Assembly (NCBI GenBank): GCA_016649675.1
Contig: JAENXG010000012.1
Span: 1-23,499 of the forward strand
DNA length: 23,499 nt
Direction: 5' to 3'
Source of the DNA: Methyloceanibacter sp.
GTDB lineage: Bacteria; Pseudomonadota; Alphaproteobacteria; Rhizobiales; Methyloligellaceae
Both the position numbers and the translations under genes were made by a program. The notes beneath the pieces are model-generated. The model searched no databases. It saw only the letters and a program-made list of their open reading frames with translations, and had not been told where the DNA came from. Shown one piece after another: positions 1-8,829 of the stretch. Within the stretch, counting starts at the first letter, position 1, and each line of letters begins with the position of its first letter.

Positions 1-222
1 GCCCGCATCGAGCGGCTCGAGGAGGAGAAGGCGGCGCTCGCCTCAGACCTGCGTGAGGTTTATGCCGAGGCCAAGGGCAACGGCTTCGACGTGAAGGCGC
101 TCCGCGCCGTGATCCGCATGCGCAAGCAGGACGAGAACAAGCGGCGTGAGGAAGAAGCCGTGCTCACGACCTATCTTCACGCGCTCGGTATGGTGGTCGA
201 GGCCGAGGCTGAGGCGGCTTAG
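1..222 (+). CDS. gapR: GapR family DNA-binding protein (DUF2312), 3' part
   Basis: The 5' end lies outside the window; the reading frame is open from base 1 to a TAG at 220-222 and gives the last 73 residues. The sequence is a charged coiled coil that opens with RIERLEEEKAAL, continues with REVYAEAKGNGFDVKALR and ends with TYLHALGM, which is the typical pattern of the DUF2312/UPF0335 family. In Caulobacter the member of this family, GapR, is a nucleoid-associated protein that binds overtwisted AT-rich DNA ahead of replication forks and assists topoisomerases. Most alphaproteobacteria carry one copy, and the family is only about 80-90 residues long, so few residues are missing here. The acidic Ala/Glu tail (VEAEAEAA) is ordinary for the family. 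The role is inferred from the family. Confidence 0.9.
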   Translation, partial: ARIERLEEEKAALASDLREVYAEAKGNGFDVKALRAVIRMRKQDENKRREEEAVLTTYLHALGMVVEAEAEAA

Positions 223-234
223 CCGCACATCCTC

Positions 235-324
235 CGTCATGCCCGGGCGCAGTCCCGGGCATCCACGGATTTCCGGACTAAGGATCTAAGACGTGGATGG
301 CCGGGACAAGCCCTGGCCATGACG
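235..324. repeat. Palindromic intergenic repeat, likely bidirectional terminator
   Basis: The left arm (235-267, cgtcatgcccgggc...catccacg) and the right arm (292-324, cgtggatggccggg...ccatgacg) are an imperfect inverted copy of each other, about 33 bases each. Each arm is itself a small palindrome (gcccggg...cccgggc). The element fills the gap between the convergent ends of gapR and the DUF882 gene. Repeats of this look are common between genes in Bradyrhizobium-like genomes. A terminator role is inferred from placement and hairpin potential. Confidence 0.7.
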
Positions 325-365
325 CGGATGGTTTTGCTGCGGTAGGGGGTAAGTGCCTGGGCCGC

Positions 366-1742
366 TTAGCGGGTGTTTTGGGCGAGCTGCGTCGGCGCGG
401 CCGGCTTCGGCTCCGCTGCCGCAAACTGCGCATAAAGGCCTCTCACTGCATGGCCGGAGAACGTCTGAGCAGCAGCCAATCCGGCGTAGCCGGAGTTCTT
501 GCGGAAGGTGAAGGCCGTCGGTTGGCTCATGTCGTCGAGCAGGTAGTCGAGGTTCGCCTGGTCGGGATGGGTCAGCGGCGCCACGGTGTGGCTGAAGGCG
601 ACCGAGGCATCGGTCATCAGGCTGGCGATCTCGAAGGGCACGTAGCTCATCTCGTCGGGATGGTCGTCGTCGGCCTCGGGCGCGCCGACGACCTCTGCGC
701 TCTTATAGAGCGGCAGCGCCGGCTCCTTGCGCTCCTTGGGGAGAAGGCTCGGGTGCGGCAGCGACATGCCGCCGGCGCTCGCATAGGCGAACAGCCTCTG
801 GGGCGGCGGCGGCGCGGCAGGCTCGGCCGGCGTATCTGGCGTGAAGGACGCTAAGATGGGCCTCGGCGTCTGCGCGACGGGCACGGGCCGAGCGGCGGCC
901 TCGGGCTCAGCCGCAGCAACGATCTGAGGCGCTGCGACGGTCTCAGGCTCGGCCTGCGCCACGGTCTCGGTATCGGTATCGACCGCATCGTCAGCGTCAG
1001 CCACATCCTCGGTCTCAGGAGCAGGTTTCAGGCGGACGGCCGAAGCAATCTTGGTCTGGGTCACCAGGCCCTTGGCCATGGCGACCTGATAGTCCTGACG
1101 CGTGATGGGCTTGTTGTCGATGGGCAGATATTTGCTATGGCCTTCGGGGAAGAGGGCGGCAAGCTCGAGCCGCGGCAGCCTTGGCCACATGCGCACGTTG
1201 CCGGTATCGACATGCACGAAGGGAACGCCCGAGGTCGGGTAATAGCCGACGCCGCCCCATTCCCACACGAGGGCAGAATTTCGCAGGACCTTCACCGGAA
1301 CATCGGGGAAGGTGATATCGGCCGCCTTGCCGAGGATGTGCTGGCTGCGTTTGGCCTGACCGCCGCCGTGCTTCCTCAAATTGGAATTCGTCTCGGCGGT
1401 GCGGTAGCCGCAGATTAGGTGGACCGGCACTGTGGAGCCGAGCTCCTTGTGCAGGATCCAGATGTGATCGATCAGCTCGGGGTCCATCTTGGTCTCTTTG
1501 TCGGCCCGCCAATCGCGCATGAAGGTATTGAGTCGCTTGAGAGCGTCCTCGTCGTATTTGCCGTCCTTCTTGAAGGTGACGGTGATGGTCTCTTTGGTGT
1601 GAATGTTGAAAATGGACAGGGTGCGGGTCTCGCCCGAGGCGCTCGCCCGATAGGCTGTGGCCGACCACCACGCTGTGGCGGTCAGAAGCACGAGCCCGGC
1701 GCCCAACATGGCGCGACGCGCGACACTCCCCCGAATTCGCAT
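366..1742 (-). CDS. DUF882 / M15-type (YcbK-like) exported peptidase-like protein
   Basis: This 458-residue protein starts with a Sec-type signal or anchor (Arg-rich MRIRGSVARR, then a hydrophobic run to about residue 35). It then has the DUF882/Peptidase_M15_2 fold. The motif SQHILGKAADITFPDV (from residue 134) and the segment PFVHVDTG supply the expected zinc ligands His135, Asp142 and His177, and CGYRTAETN precedes them. Related proteins such as MepK/YcbK cut peptidoglycan cross-links in the periplasm. From about residue 225 the rest is a long Ala/Pro/Glu-rich tail without a recognisable domain. I chose the ATG at 1742 because gagggaaa lies 8 bases upstream and the signal peptide begins there; an in-frame start at 1853 would add 37 unlikely residues. 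It follows the L,D-transpeptidase gene on the same strand after 209 bases, so both probably act on the cell wall. Confidence 0.85.
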   Translation of the reverse strand: MRIRGSVARRAMLGAGLVLLTATAWWSATAYRASASGETRTLSIFNIHTKETITVTFKKDGKYDEDALKRLNTFMRDWRADKETKMDPELIDHIWILHKELGSTVPVHLICGYRTAETNSNLRKHGGGQAKRSQHILGKAADITFPDVPVKVLRNSALVWEWGGVGYYPTSGVPFVHVDTGNVRMWPRLPRLELAALFPEGHSKYLPIDNKPITRQDYQVAMAKGLVTQTKIASAVRLKPAPETEDVADADDAVDTDTETVAQAEPETVAAPQIVAAAEPEAAARPVPVAQTPRPILASFTPDTPAEPAAPPPPQRLFAYASAGGMSLPHPSLLPKERKEPALPLYKSAEVVGAPEADDDHPDEMSYVPFEIASLMTDASVAFSHTVAPLTHPDQANLDYLLDDMSQPTAFTFRKNSGYAGLAAAQTFSGHAVRGLYAQFAAAEPKPAAPTQLAQNTR

Positions 1743-1890
1743 CCCCGAACTTTCCCTCGCCGGCATTCCCGTGCCGGCTTCCCCGTTAGGTACGCGGCCC
1801 CCGTCAGGCCAGTACCGGCGTCCGGCATCCATCCCATGCCGTCCGTTAAGCAAGAGTATTAGCCAAATTGCGGGAAAAACAAGGCAAACG

Positions 1891-1927
1891 TGTTAACCGT
1901 GTCCAGAATCTCCGGGCACAGTTAACA
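1891..1927. promoter_or_regulatory. GTTAAC-bounded inverted repeat between LDT and DUF882 genes
   Basis: The arms tGTTAACcGTGtCC and GGgCACaGTTAACa pair over 14 positions with two imperfect pairs around a 9-base loop. It lies 25 bases after the stop of the L,D-transpeptidase gene and about 150 bases before the DUF882 start, with no T-run after it on the minus strand. It could be a weak terminator or read-through attenuator, or an operator for the downstream gene. The sequence does not decide between these. Confidence 0.45.
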
Positions 1928-1951
1928 GGATTTTTATCGACTTTTCAGTGG

Positions 1952-3643
1952 CTAAAGCCTGAGCGCCGCGGCCATGCGGGCGTCGTGACCGTAAATATCC
2001 CCATATGTAGACATCGACCCATCGTCGTTCACCTTGAGGGTGAAGTAGGTGATGTACACAGGAATCTTGTGCTGCAGCGCAACATGCGAGTCGTAACCGT
2101 CTTCCAGCGCCGAGGTGGTCCGCGCCTGGCTCCATCCCTGGTCATGCTTTAGCAGGACCGCGGCGAGCTGATCCGGATTCTGCACCCGCATGCAGCCATG
2201 GCTCTCGGCCCGCACCGGCTGGGCGAACAGGAATTTCTGGGGCGTGTCGTGCATGTAGACGTCGTGCTTGTTGGGGAACACGAATTTGACCTTGCCGAGC
2301 ACATTGTCCGGTCCCGGGGGCTGATAGATTTCCGTGTTGCGGATGTCGATCCGATTCCAGTCGACCGCAGCCGGGTCAATCTCCCTGCCGAGATATTTGA
2401 CGCGGAGGTTGTGGCGCTGGAACACCGAGGTATTGAAGCCGCCGCCGCCGAACAACCAGGCCGCCTCCTCGCGGACATAAGGCCGGATCTCCTCGACCTT
2501 GATCGAGGTCGGCACGTTCCAGAACGGGCCGAAAACGATCTCCTGCATTTCATTGGAGAAGATCGGCGTCTGCTTGTCAGGCTTGCCGACCACGACGCGC
2601 GTGGTGTGCACGGGCTTGTTGTCCTCGACCACGCGCAGCATGAACTCGGGGATGTTGACCGTGACGTAATAGGGGCCCAGGTCGTGGGGGAGCCAGCGCC
2701 AGCGCTCCATGTTGATCAGAAGGGCCCTGATCTGCGAGGGACTTCCCGATGCATGCTGCGGTTGTTGTTGCTGGTTGTTGAGCATCCGCCGCGTGCCGGC
2801 GCCCACCAGTCCGTCGGGGGCGGCGCCATGGGCGAGCTGAAACCGCCGCACAGCTTCAAGCACGGACTCGTCGAACTTCGTCTCGCCGGCGCCCGCCTCT
2901 GACGGAACGTCGAGCCGCTTCCTGAGGAGCGCTACCTGCTCATCCTCGACGCCGAGCTTGAGAACCGGTCCGTCGGGGATCACGACCACGCCGGGCTTGG
3001 CGGTCTCGACCGATTTGCTGCCGCCGCGGGCCTCGATCAGCTTCTGCCGGAGCGCCTCGAATTGCGGCTGGTCGGGCTGGAAGCTGCGCAAATAGGCGGC
3101 CGGGTCTGAGCGGATGGCGATCGATTCGATCACTTCCGATGGGTTCGGCAGCGCCAGCTCGGGATCGAGATTCTCGCTCAGGCGCGGCGGATTGATGCGG
3201 CCGCCTCTGGCGTCATTGGCGTAATCGAGCACGGCATAGCTGATCTTGATCTCGGCGTCGGCGAGCCAGTCGGTCGCGTTCGCATCGGCGGCGTTGAAGC
3301 CGTCAGCCTTGGGGAGCGCATAGTCTGAGGCGCGAAGACCATAGTCGTCGGCGGCCCCGATCTCGGCGATGACGGCCTTGCCCCGCTCGCTGAGGCCGTT
3401 CTCGTCCACCCAGAGGAGATGCTGGTCGGGGACGGAATAATATTCCACGAGCGCGCCTTGCTCGCTCTTCTTGTGGTCGGTGGCGGTGGTGAATTTCGCT
3501 GACAGGCGCGTCTGCACGGCGATGCGGATGGCCTCGGACCGGCCGATCAACGACACCGGCGCATCGGGCTCGGCAGCAAAGGCCGGCGCCGTTAACGGAG
3601 CGAACAAAAGCAAAGTCAACGCAACACGATAGGCAGTCCTCAT
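1952..3643 (-). CDS. L,D-transpeptidase, YcbB/LdtD-like
   Basis: This 563-residue periplasmic enzyme should form 3-3 cross-links in peptidoglycan or attach proteins to it. A signal peptide (MRTAYRVALTLLLFAPLTAP, cut near AFA-A) is followed by the scaffold domain of YcbB-like enzymes. A peptidoglycan-binding repeat lies at about residues 230-290 (AVRRFQLAHGAAPDGLVG). The YkuD catalytic domain holds the signature SHGCMRV with the nucleophile Cys484. The length fits YcbB (about 600) rather than small YkuD enzymes. I chose the ATG at 3643 because GAGGGAG lies 8 bases before it; the GTG at 3658 would sit over that ribosome binding site. A short inverted repeat, GAATC-N6-GATTC, lies just upstream at 3662-3677. 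The DUF882 peptidase gene follows, so the pair looks like a wall-remodelling unit. Confidence 0.9.
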   Translation of the reverse strand: MRTAYRVALTLLLFAPLTAPAFAAEPDAPVSLIGRSEAIRIAVQTRLSAKFTTATDHKKSEQGALVEYYSVPDQHLLWVDENGLSERGKAVIAEIGAADDYGLRASDYALPKADGFNAADANATDWLADAEIKISYAVLDYANDARGGRINPPRLSENLDPELALPNPSEVIESIAIRSDPAAYLRSFQPDQPQFEALRQKLIEARGGSKSVETAKPGVVVIPDGPVLKLGVEDEQVALLRKRLDVPSEAGAGETKFDESVLEAVRRFQLAHGAAPDGLVGAGTRRMLNNQQQQPQHASGSPSQIRALLINMERWRWLPHDLGPYYVTVNIPEFMLRVVEDNKPVHTTRVVVGKPDKQTPIFSNEMQEIVFGPFWNVPTSIKVEEIRPYVREEAAWLFGGGGFNTSVFQRHNLRVKYLGREIDPAAVDWNRIDIRNTEIYQPPGPDNVLGKVKFVFPNKHDVYMHDTPQKFLFAQPVRAESHGCMRVQNPDQLAAVLLKHDQGWSQARTTSALEDGYDSHVALQHKIPVYITYFTLKVNDDGSMSTYGDIYGHDARMAAALRL

Positions 3644-3805
3644 GATTTGCTCCCTCACGCCGAATCAGCCGCGATTCAGCAGGGGCCAGGACCCTAGCTC
3701 CATGCCCCCCCGTCCTTAGTCATACTGCGCGGTAGGCTTTAAGTTCCCCAACCCTGCTCTTTTCGCTTTGGGTGTGGCATTCCAGCCAAAACCATTAGAT
3801 CCCAG

Positions 3806-5314
<1,509 letters not shown>

Positions 5315-5582
5315 GACGCAAGACTCGCTACGTTACGCTAAAGCTACACGGCAGGAGGACAGCTACCCCGAACCTTCACACGCGGCCGAAGCCGGCTGCT
5401 CCTGTGCCAAAATTGTGCAGTGGAAGGGTAAACATCCTCTTTATCTCGGTTCGATTTTGGTGAAGGTGGGGTTCTACTGCCCTCCAAATAGACCTGAACA
5501 CCTTCGGTTTGGCCCTTGCGGGGGCAGGCCGCCCTTCCCACACTGGATGCCAATCGCCCGCTAACGAGGATTCCAAAACCCG

Positions 5583-7490
5583 ATGCCGCCCAAACTGACC
5601 ACATGGCCCGCGCACCCGTTCTACGCCGCGACCGCTTCAGCCAAAGGTAAAGCGAAACGAAGCGGTGTCGCGGAGGCGCCGGCGAAGCCGAAGCTCGGAA
5701 AGCTCCCCGAGTGGAATCTCGCCGACCTCTATCAGGGGCCGGATGCACCGGAGCTCAAGGCCGACCTTGCGACCTCCGAGCGTGCCGCCGACGCCATGCA
5801 GGAGCGCTATGCGGGCAAGCTCGCCGCCCTCACCGATGGCGGCAAGGGGGGTGCTGCGCTGGCGCAAGCCGTGCGCGAGTTCGAGGCGCTCAATGATCTG
5901 ATGGGCCGCGTCGTCTCCTATGCGAGCCTGCTCTACGCCGCCGATACCTCAGACCCCAAGCGGCAGAAATTCTTCGGCGACATCCAGGAGAAGATCACCG
6001 CCATCAGCTCGAAGCTTCTGTTCTTTCCGCTCGAGCTGAACCGGCTCGACGACGAGGTACTTGAGAAGGCGATGGCGAAGTCGGAGCTCCGCCATTATCG
6101 CCCCTGGCTCGAAGATTTGCGCAAGGAGAAACCCTACCAGCTCGACGACAAGCTCGAGCAGTTGTTCCATGAGAAGGCGGTCACGTCGCGGGGCGCCTGG
6201 GACCGGCTCTTCACCGAGACCATGACGGCGCTCCGGTTCGATGTCGACGGCGAGAGACTGAGCTTGGAGCCGACCCTCAATCGCCTGCTCGACCAGGACG
6301 GCGACAAGCGCCGCCGCGCCGCCGAGGCCTTGGCGAAAGTCTTCAAGGAGAATGTGCGGCTCTTCACCCTAATCACCAATACGCTCGCCAAGGACAAGGA
6401 GATCTCGGACCGCTGGCGCGGCTTTGCCGATGTCGGCGACTCCCGCAATCTCGCCAACCGCGTCGAGAACGAGGTCGTCGATGCGCTCGTCGCCGCGGTG
6501 CGCGAGGCCTATCCCCGCATCTCACACCGCTACTACGCGATGAAGGCGAAGTGGCTCGGCAAGAAGAAGTTGGCCCATTGGGACCGCAACGCGCCTTTAC
6601 CGGAGGAGCCGACGCAAGTGATCGGCTGGGGCAATGCGCGCGAGACGGTGCTCACGGCTTACGGCGATTTCTCCCCGCGCATGGCCGATATCGCCGGGAA
6701 GTTCTTCGCGGAAGGCTGGATCGATGCGCCGGTGCGCGAAGGGAAGTCGCCCGGCGCCTTCTCCCATCCTACGGTGCCGAGCGCGCACCCCTATATCCTG
6801 CTCAATTATCAGGGCAAGCCGCGCGACGTGATGACGCTCGCGCACGAGCTTGGCCACGGCGTGCACCAGGTGCTCGCCAATGCCCAAGGGCCGCTGATGG
6901 CGCCGACGCCATTGACGCTTGCCGAGACGGCGAGCGTGTTCGGGGAGATGCTCACCTTCCGCGCTCTGCTCGAGCAGGCGCCGACCAAGCGCGAGCGGAG
7001 AGCGTTGCTCGCCTCCAAGGTCGAGGACATGATCAACACGGTGGTGAGGCAGATCGCCTTCTACAGCTTCGAGCGCAAGGTGCATACCGAGCGGCGCGAA
7101 GGCGAGCTCACAGCTGAGCGGCTCGGCGAGATCTGGCTCGAGGTGCAGCGCGAGAGCCTCGGGCCGGCCATCGAGATCAAGCCCGGCTACGAAACCTTCT
7201 GGTGCTACATCCCCCACTTCATCCATGCGCCGTTCTACGTCTATGCCTATGCCTTCGGCGATTGTCTCGTGAACTCGCTCTATGCCGTCTACGAGAAGGC
7301 CGACAAGGGCTTCGCCGAGCGCTATCTCGACATGCTCGCGGCAGGCGGCACCAAGCACCACAAGGAGCTGTTGAAGCCGTTCGGCCTCGACGCCTCGGAA
7401 CCGCATTTCTGGTCCATAGGCCTCAAAGTCATCGAGGGCCTGATCGACGAGCTCGAGGCCATGGACGAGAAGGCTCCGGCCAAGCGGTAG
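5583..7490 (+). CDS. pepF: M3 family oligoendopeptidase F
   Basis: This 635-residue cytoplasmic metallopeptidase should cut short peptides and so take part in peptide turnover. The zinc site is HELGHGVH (His421, Glu422, His425), with the third ligand Glu448 in LTLAETASVFGE; both are arranged as in the M3B family. The N-terminal region (about 45-200) has the helical PepF domain with EWNLADLYQ, a common opening of the family. The first 40 residues are a basic, low-complexity extension (KGKAKRSG...APAKPKLGK). AACGAGGA lies 12 bases before the ATG, which is somewhat far but usable. The gene is divergent from the response regulator across 268 bases, in which I see no gene. Its stop lies only about 40 bases from the promoter of the toxin-antitoxin cassette. 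Confidence 0.92.
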   Translation: MPPKLTTWPAHPFYAATASAKGKAKRSGVAEAPAKPKLGKLPEWNLADLYQGPDAPELKADLATSERAADAMQERYAGKLAALTDGGKGGAALAQAVREFEALNDLMGRVVSYASLLYAADTSDPKRQKFFGDIQEKITAISSKLLFFPLELNRLDDEVLEKAMAKSELRHYRPWLEDLRKEKPYQLDDKLEQLFHEKAVTSRGAWDRLFTETMTALRFDVDGERLSLEPTLNRLLDQDGDKRRRAAEALAKVFKENVRLFTLITNTLAKDKEISDRWRGFADVGDSRNLANRVENEVVDALVAAVREAYPRISHRYYAMKAKWLGKKKLAHWDRNAPLPEEPTQVIGWGNARETVLTAYGDFSPRMADIAGKFFAEGWIDAPVREGKSPGAFSHPTVPSAHPYILLNYQGKPRDVMTLAHELGHGVHQVLANAQGPLMAPTPLTLAETASVFGEMLTFRALLEQAPTKRERRALLASKVEDMINTVVRQIAFYSFERKVHTERREGELTAERLGEIWLEVQRESLGPAIEIKPGYETFWCYIPHFIHAPFYVYAYAFGDCLVNSLYAVYEKADKGFAERYLDMLAAGGTKHHKELLKPFGLDASEPHFWSIGLKVIEGLIDELEAMDEKAPAKR

Positions 7491-7502
7491 CGGAAGCCCC
7501 GC

Positions 7503-7541
7503 TGTACTTCTTGAGCTGACGTCGCGCTGTTGTACTTCTTG
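7503..7541. repeat. 11-base direct repeat upstream of toxin-antitoxin cassette
   Basis: TGTACTTCTTG occurs at 7503-7513 and again, identically, at 7531-7541, 28 bases apart. The second copy overlaps the putative -35 box and runs into the palindromic operator. It may be an extra binding site for the antitoxin or the trace of a small duplication at the left edge of the cassette. Confidence 0.6.
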
Positions 7542-7558
7542 TATAACTGTGTTATACA
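7530..7558 (+). promoter_or_regulatory. Promoter and palindromic operator of the toxin-antitoxin cassette
   Basis: The perfect palindrome TGTATAAC-TGT-GTTATACA (7540-7558) has 8-base arms around 3 bases. A plausible sigma-70 promoter overlaps it: TTGTAC (7530-7535), 17 bases, TATACA (7553-7558). An operator covering the -10 box is the usual arrangement for autorepression by an AbrB/MazE-type antitoxin, alone or with its toxin. The palindrome is seen directly; its use as operator is inferred. Confidence 0.7.
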
Positions 7559-7594
7559 GAACGTACAATGCAAAGCTCGCGTCGGAGCGATCCC

Positions 7595-7819
7595 ATGAAG
7601 ATCGAAGTCAAGAAAATCGGAAACTCGACGGGTCTTATTTTCCCCAAGGAGCTGCTGGCCAAGCTTCAGCTTAAGCAGGGCGACGTGTTGTTCGTCACGG
7701 AGCTGGCTGAGGGCGGTATCAAGCTTGTTCCCCATGACCCAACGTTCGAGCGGGGTATGGAGATCGCCCGCAAGGCCATGCGCACCTATCGGAACGCGCT
7801 CCGCGAGCTTGCCAAGTGA
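7595..7819 (+). CDS. AbrB/MazE-type (SpoVT-AbrB) antitoxin
   Basis: This 74-residue protein has an N-terminal swapped-hairpin DNA-binding domain (MKIEVKKIGNSTGLIFPKEL, then LQLKQGDVLFV) of the AbrB/MazE class. A helical tail follows (residues 52-74, ending KAMRTYRNALRELAK). In such antitoxins the tail binds and blocks the toxin while the N-terminal domain represses the operon. I chose the ATG at 7595 because GGAG lies 7 bases upstream and the domain begins exactly there; an ATG at 7568 would add nine residues of no family resemblance. The stop overlaps the toxin start by 4 bases (GTGA), so the two are translationally coupled. The pairing AbrB antitoxin plus Doc toxin, instead of Phd plus Doc, recurs in alphaproteobacteria. 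The operator at 7540-7558 fits autorepression. Confidence 0.88.
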   Translation: MKIEVKKIGNSTGLIFPKELLAKLQLKQGDVLFVTELAEGGIKLVPHDPTFERGMEIARKAMRTYRNALRELAK

Positions 7820-8220
7820 CAGAGCCAATTTGGCTCTCGATTGACCTCGTTGTCGCAATTCATGATGAGCAGCTTCGGCAGTTTGGAGGCCCTCCCGGGC
7901 TTCGCGATCAAGGGTTGCTGGAATCGGCGCTCGGTCGTCCGCTCAACAAATATGCTTATGGGAGCGAAGACCTTGCAGCGCTGGCTGCGGCATACGGCTT
8001 CGGGCTCGCGCGAAACCATGCCTTCGTCGACGGTAACAAACGGATCGCTTTTTTGGCGATGGTGACCTTCTTGGGTCTCAACGATATTGATTTCGTCGTT
8101 CCCGAGGCAGATGCCGTCGTTATCGTGCTCGCCGTGGCCGCCGGCGAGGTTGACGAAGATGGATTGACCCGGTGGATTCGCGATAACTGGCCGGACGCAG
8201 CAGGAGCTTCGTTGAGATGA
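7816..8220 (+). CDS. doc: Doc/Fic-type toxin (death-on-curing family)
   Basis: This 134-residue protein has the Fic-fold signature HAFVDGNKR at residues 68-76 (form HxFxDGNKR), with catalytic His68. The length and the N-terminal pattern (IHDEQLRQFGGPPGLRD...LLESAL) are those of the Doc family. Doc of phage P1 phosphorylates elongation factor EF-Tu and stops translation. The present protein probably acts alike, but the Fic fold also includes AMP-transferring members. It begins with GTG inside the antitoxin stop (GTGA) and ends inside the start of the next gene (ATGA), so three genes are packed head to tail. No loss of key residues was seen, so it appears active. Confidence 0.92.
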   Translation: MTEPIWLSIDLVVAIHDEQLRQFGGPPGLRDQGLLESALGRPLNKYAYGSEDLAALAAAYGFGLARNHAFVDGNKRIAFLAMVTFLGLNDIDFVVPEADAVVIVLAVAAGEVDEDGLTRWIRDNWPDAAGASLR

Positions 8221-8804
8221 CGCAGGTATCGCTCGTCCCCATTCTCCTCTGGGTCGCGGCGCTCGGCTGCGCCGGCGTGGCGATATGGCGGGGGCCGCGC
8301 CCGATCGAGCGCGGCTTCGTCATCGACCGGCTGCTCCGTTATCTGTTCGTCTTCGCGCTCGGCTTGCAGGGACTATGGGCGTTTATCGGCCACGTGTTCT
8401 TCCCCGAGCAGGCGGCACGCGCGATCGGCTGGGCGGACACTCCGTTCCAATACGAGGTCGGTGTCGCCAATCTCGGTCTCGGGCTCGCCTCGCTCTATGC
8501 CGCGTTCAGGGGCTTCGAGGCGCGGCTCGCCGCAGCGATTGCCGGGTCCTGTTTTCTCGTGGGCGCCGGCGTCATTCACATCAGGGATATCGCCGAGACG
8601 GGCAATTTCGCTCCGGGCAATGCCGGGCCGATCATGGTCACCGACTTTCTGACGCCCATCGTCATCCTCGTGCTTCTGTTCTTCGCGAGTGGAAAATGGC
8701 GGCCAAAGTCGCTGGCAACGCTCGCGCTCGAGGCCGAGTTGGAGGTGGCCCAAAAGGCGCTGCGAAATTATCGCGACGCCCTGAGCGATCTCGGCAAGGA
8801 ATGA
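8217..8804 (+). CDS. DUF6790 membrane protein with antitoxin-like C-terminal tail
   Basis: This 195-residue protein has five likely membrane helices (about 5-24, 39-61, 79-97, 103-121, 139-158) and the DUF6790 pattern: LQGLWAFIGHVFFPEQAA, FQYEVGVANLGLGL and GNFAPGNAGP. Positive loops (RGPRPIER, SGKWRPK) place the C-terminus in the cytoplasm. After the last helix comes a tail of about 35 residues. Residues 172-194 align without gaps with the antitoxin tail (52-74): 12 of 23 identical and 6 conservative, for example KALRNYRDALSDLGK here against KAMRTYRNALRELAK there. The start overlaps the toxin stop by 4 bases (ATGA), and AGGAG lies 11 bases upstream. The function of DUF6790 is not known to me. 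The tail and the coupling suggest that it binds the Doc toxin at the membrane. Confidence 0.85.
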   Translation: MTQVSLVPILLWVAALGCAGVAIWRGPRPIERGFVIDRLLRYLFVFALGLQGLWAFIGHVFFPEQAARAIGWADTPFQYEVGVANLGLGLASLYAAFRGFEARLAAAIAGSCFLVGAGVIHIRDIAETGNFAPGNAGPIMVTDFLTPIVILVLLFFASGKWRPKSLATLALEAELEVAQKALRNYRDALSDLGKE

Positions 8805-8829
8805 ATGCTCGCGCTCTCGAGATCGGCGC

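Noticed and set aside
297..854. 185-codon plus-strand frame over the tail of the DUF882 gene
   Set aside because: It is antisense to the low-complexity Ala/Pro tail, begins inside the repeat element and has no family resemblance.
3662..3677. GAATC-N6-GATTC before the L,D-transpeptidase gene
   Set aside because: The arms are too short to support an operator without comparison to relatives.
5506..5519. GG-N10-GC spacing resembling a sigma-54 promoter before the oligopeptidase gene
   Set aside because: It reads CGGTTTG...TTGC and fails the TGGCAC half of the consensus; only the TTGC part fits.
6597..7568. Long open frame of 323 codons on the minus strand opposite the oligopeptidase
   Set aside because: It is a shadow of the GC-rich M3 peptidase gene, whose zinc motif and length are intact; the opposite frame resembles no family. 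The same holds for long frames opposite the ABC1 kinase (9852-10871) and purK (16627-17766).
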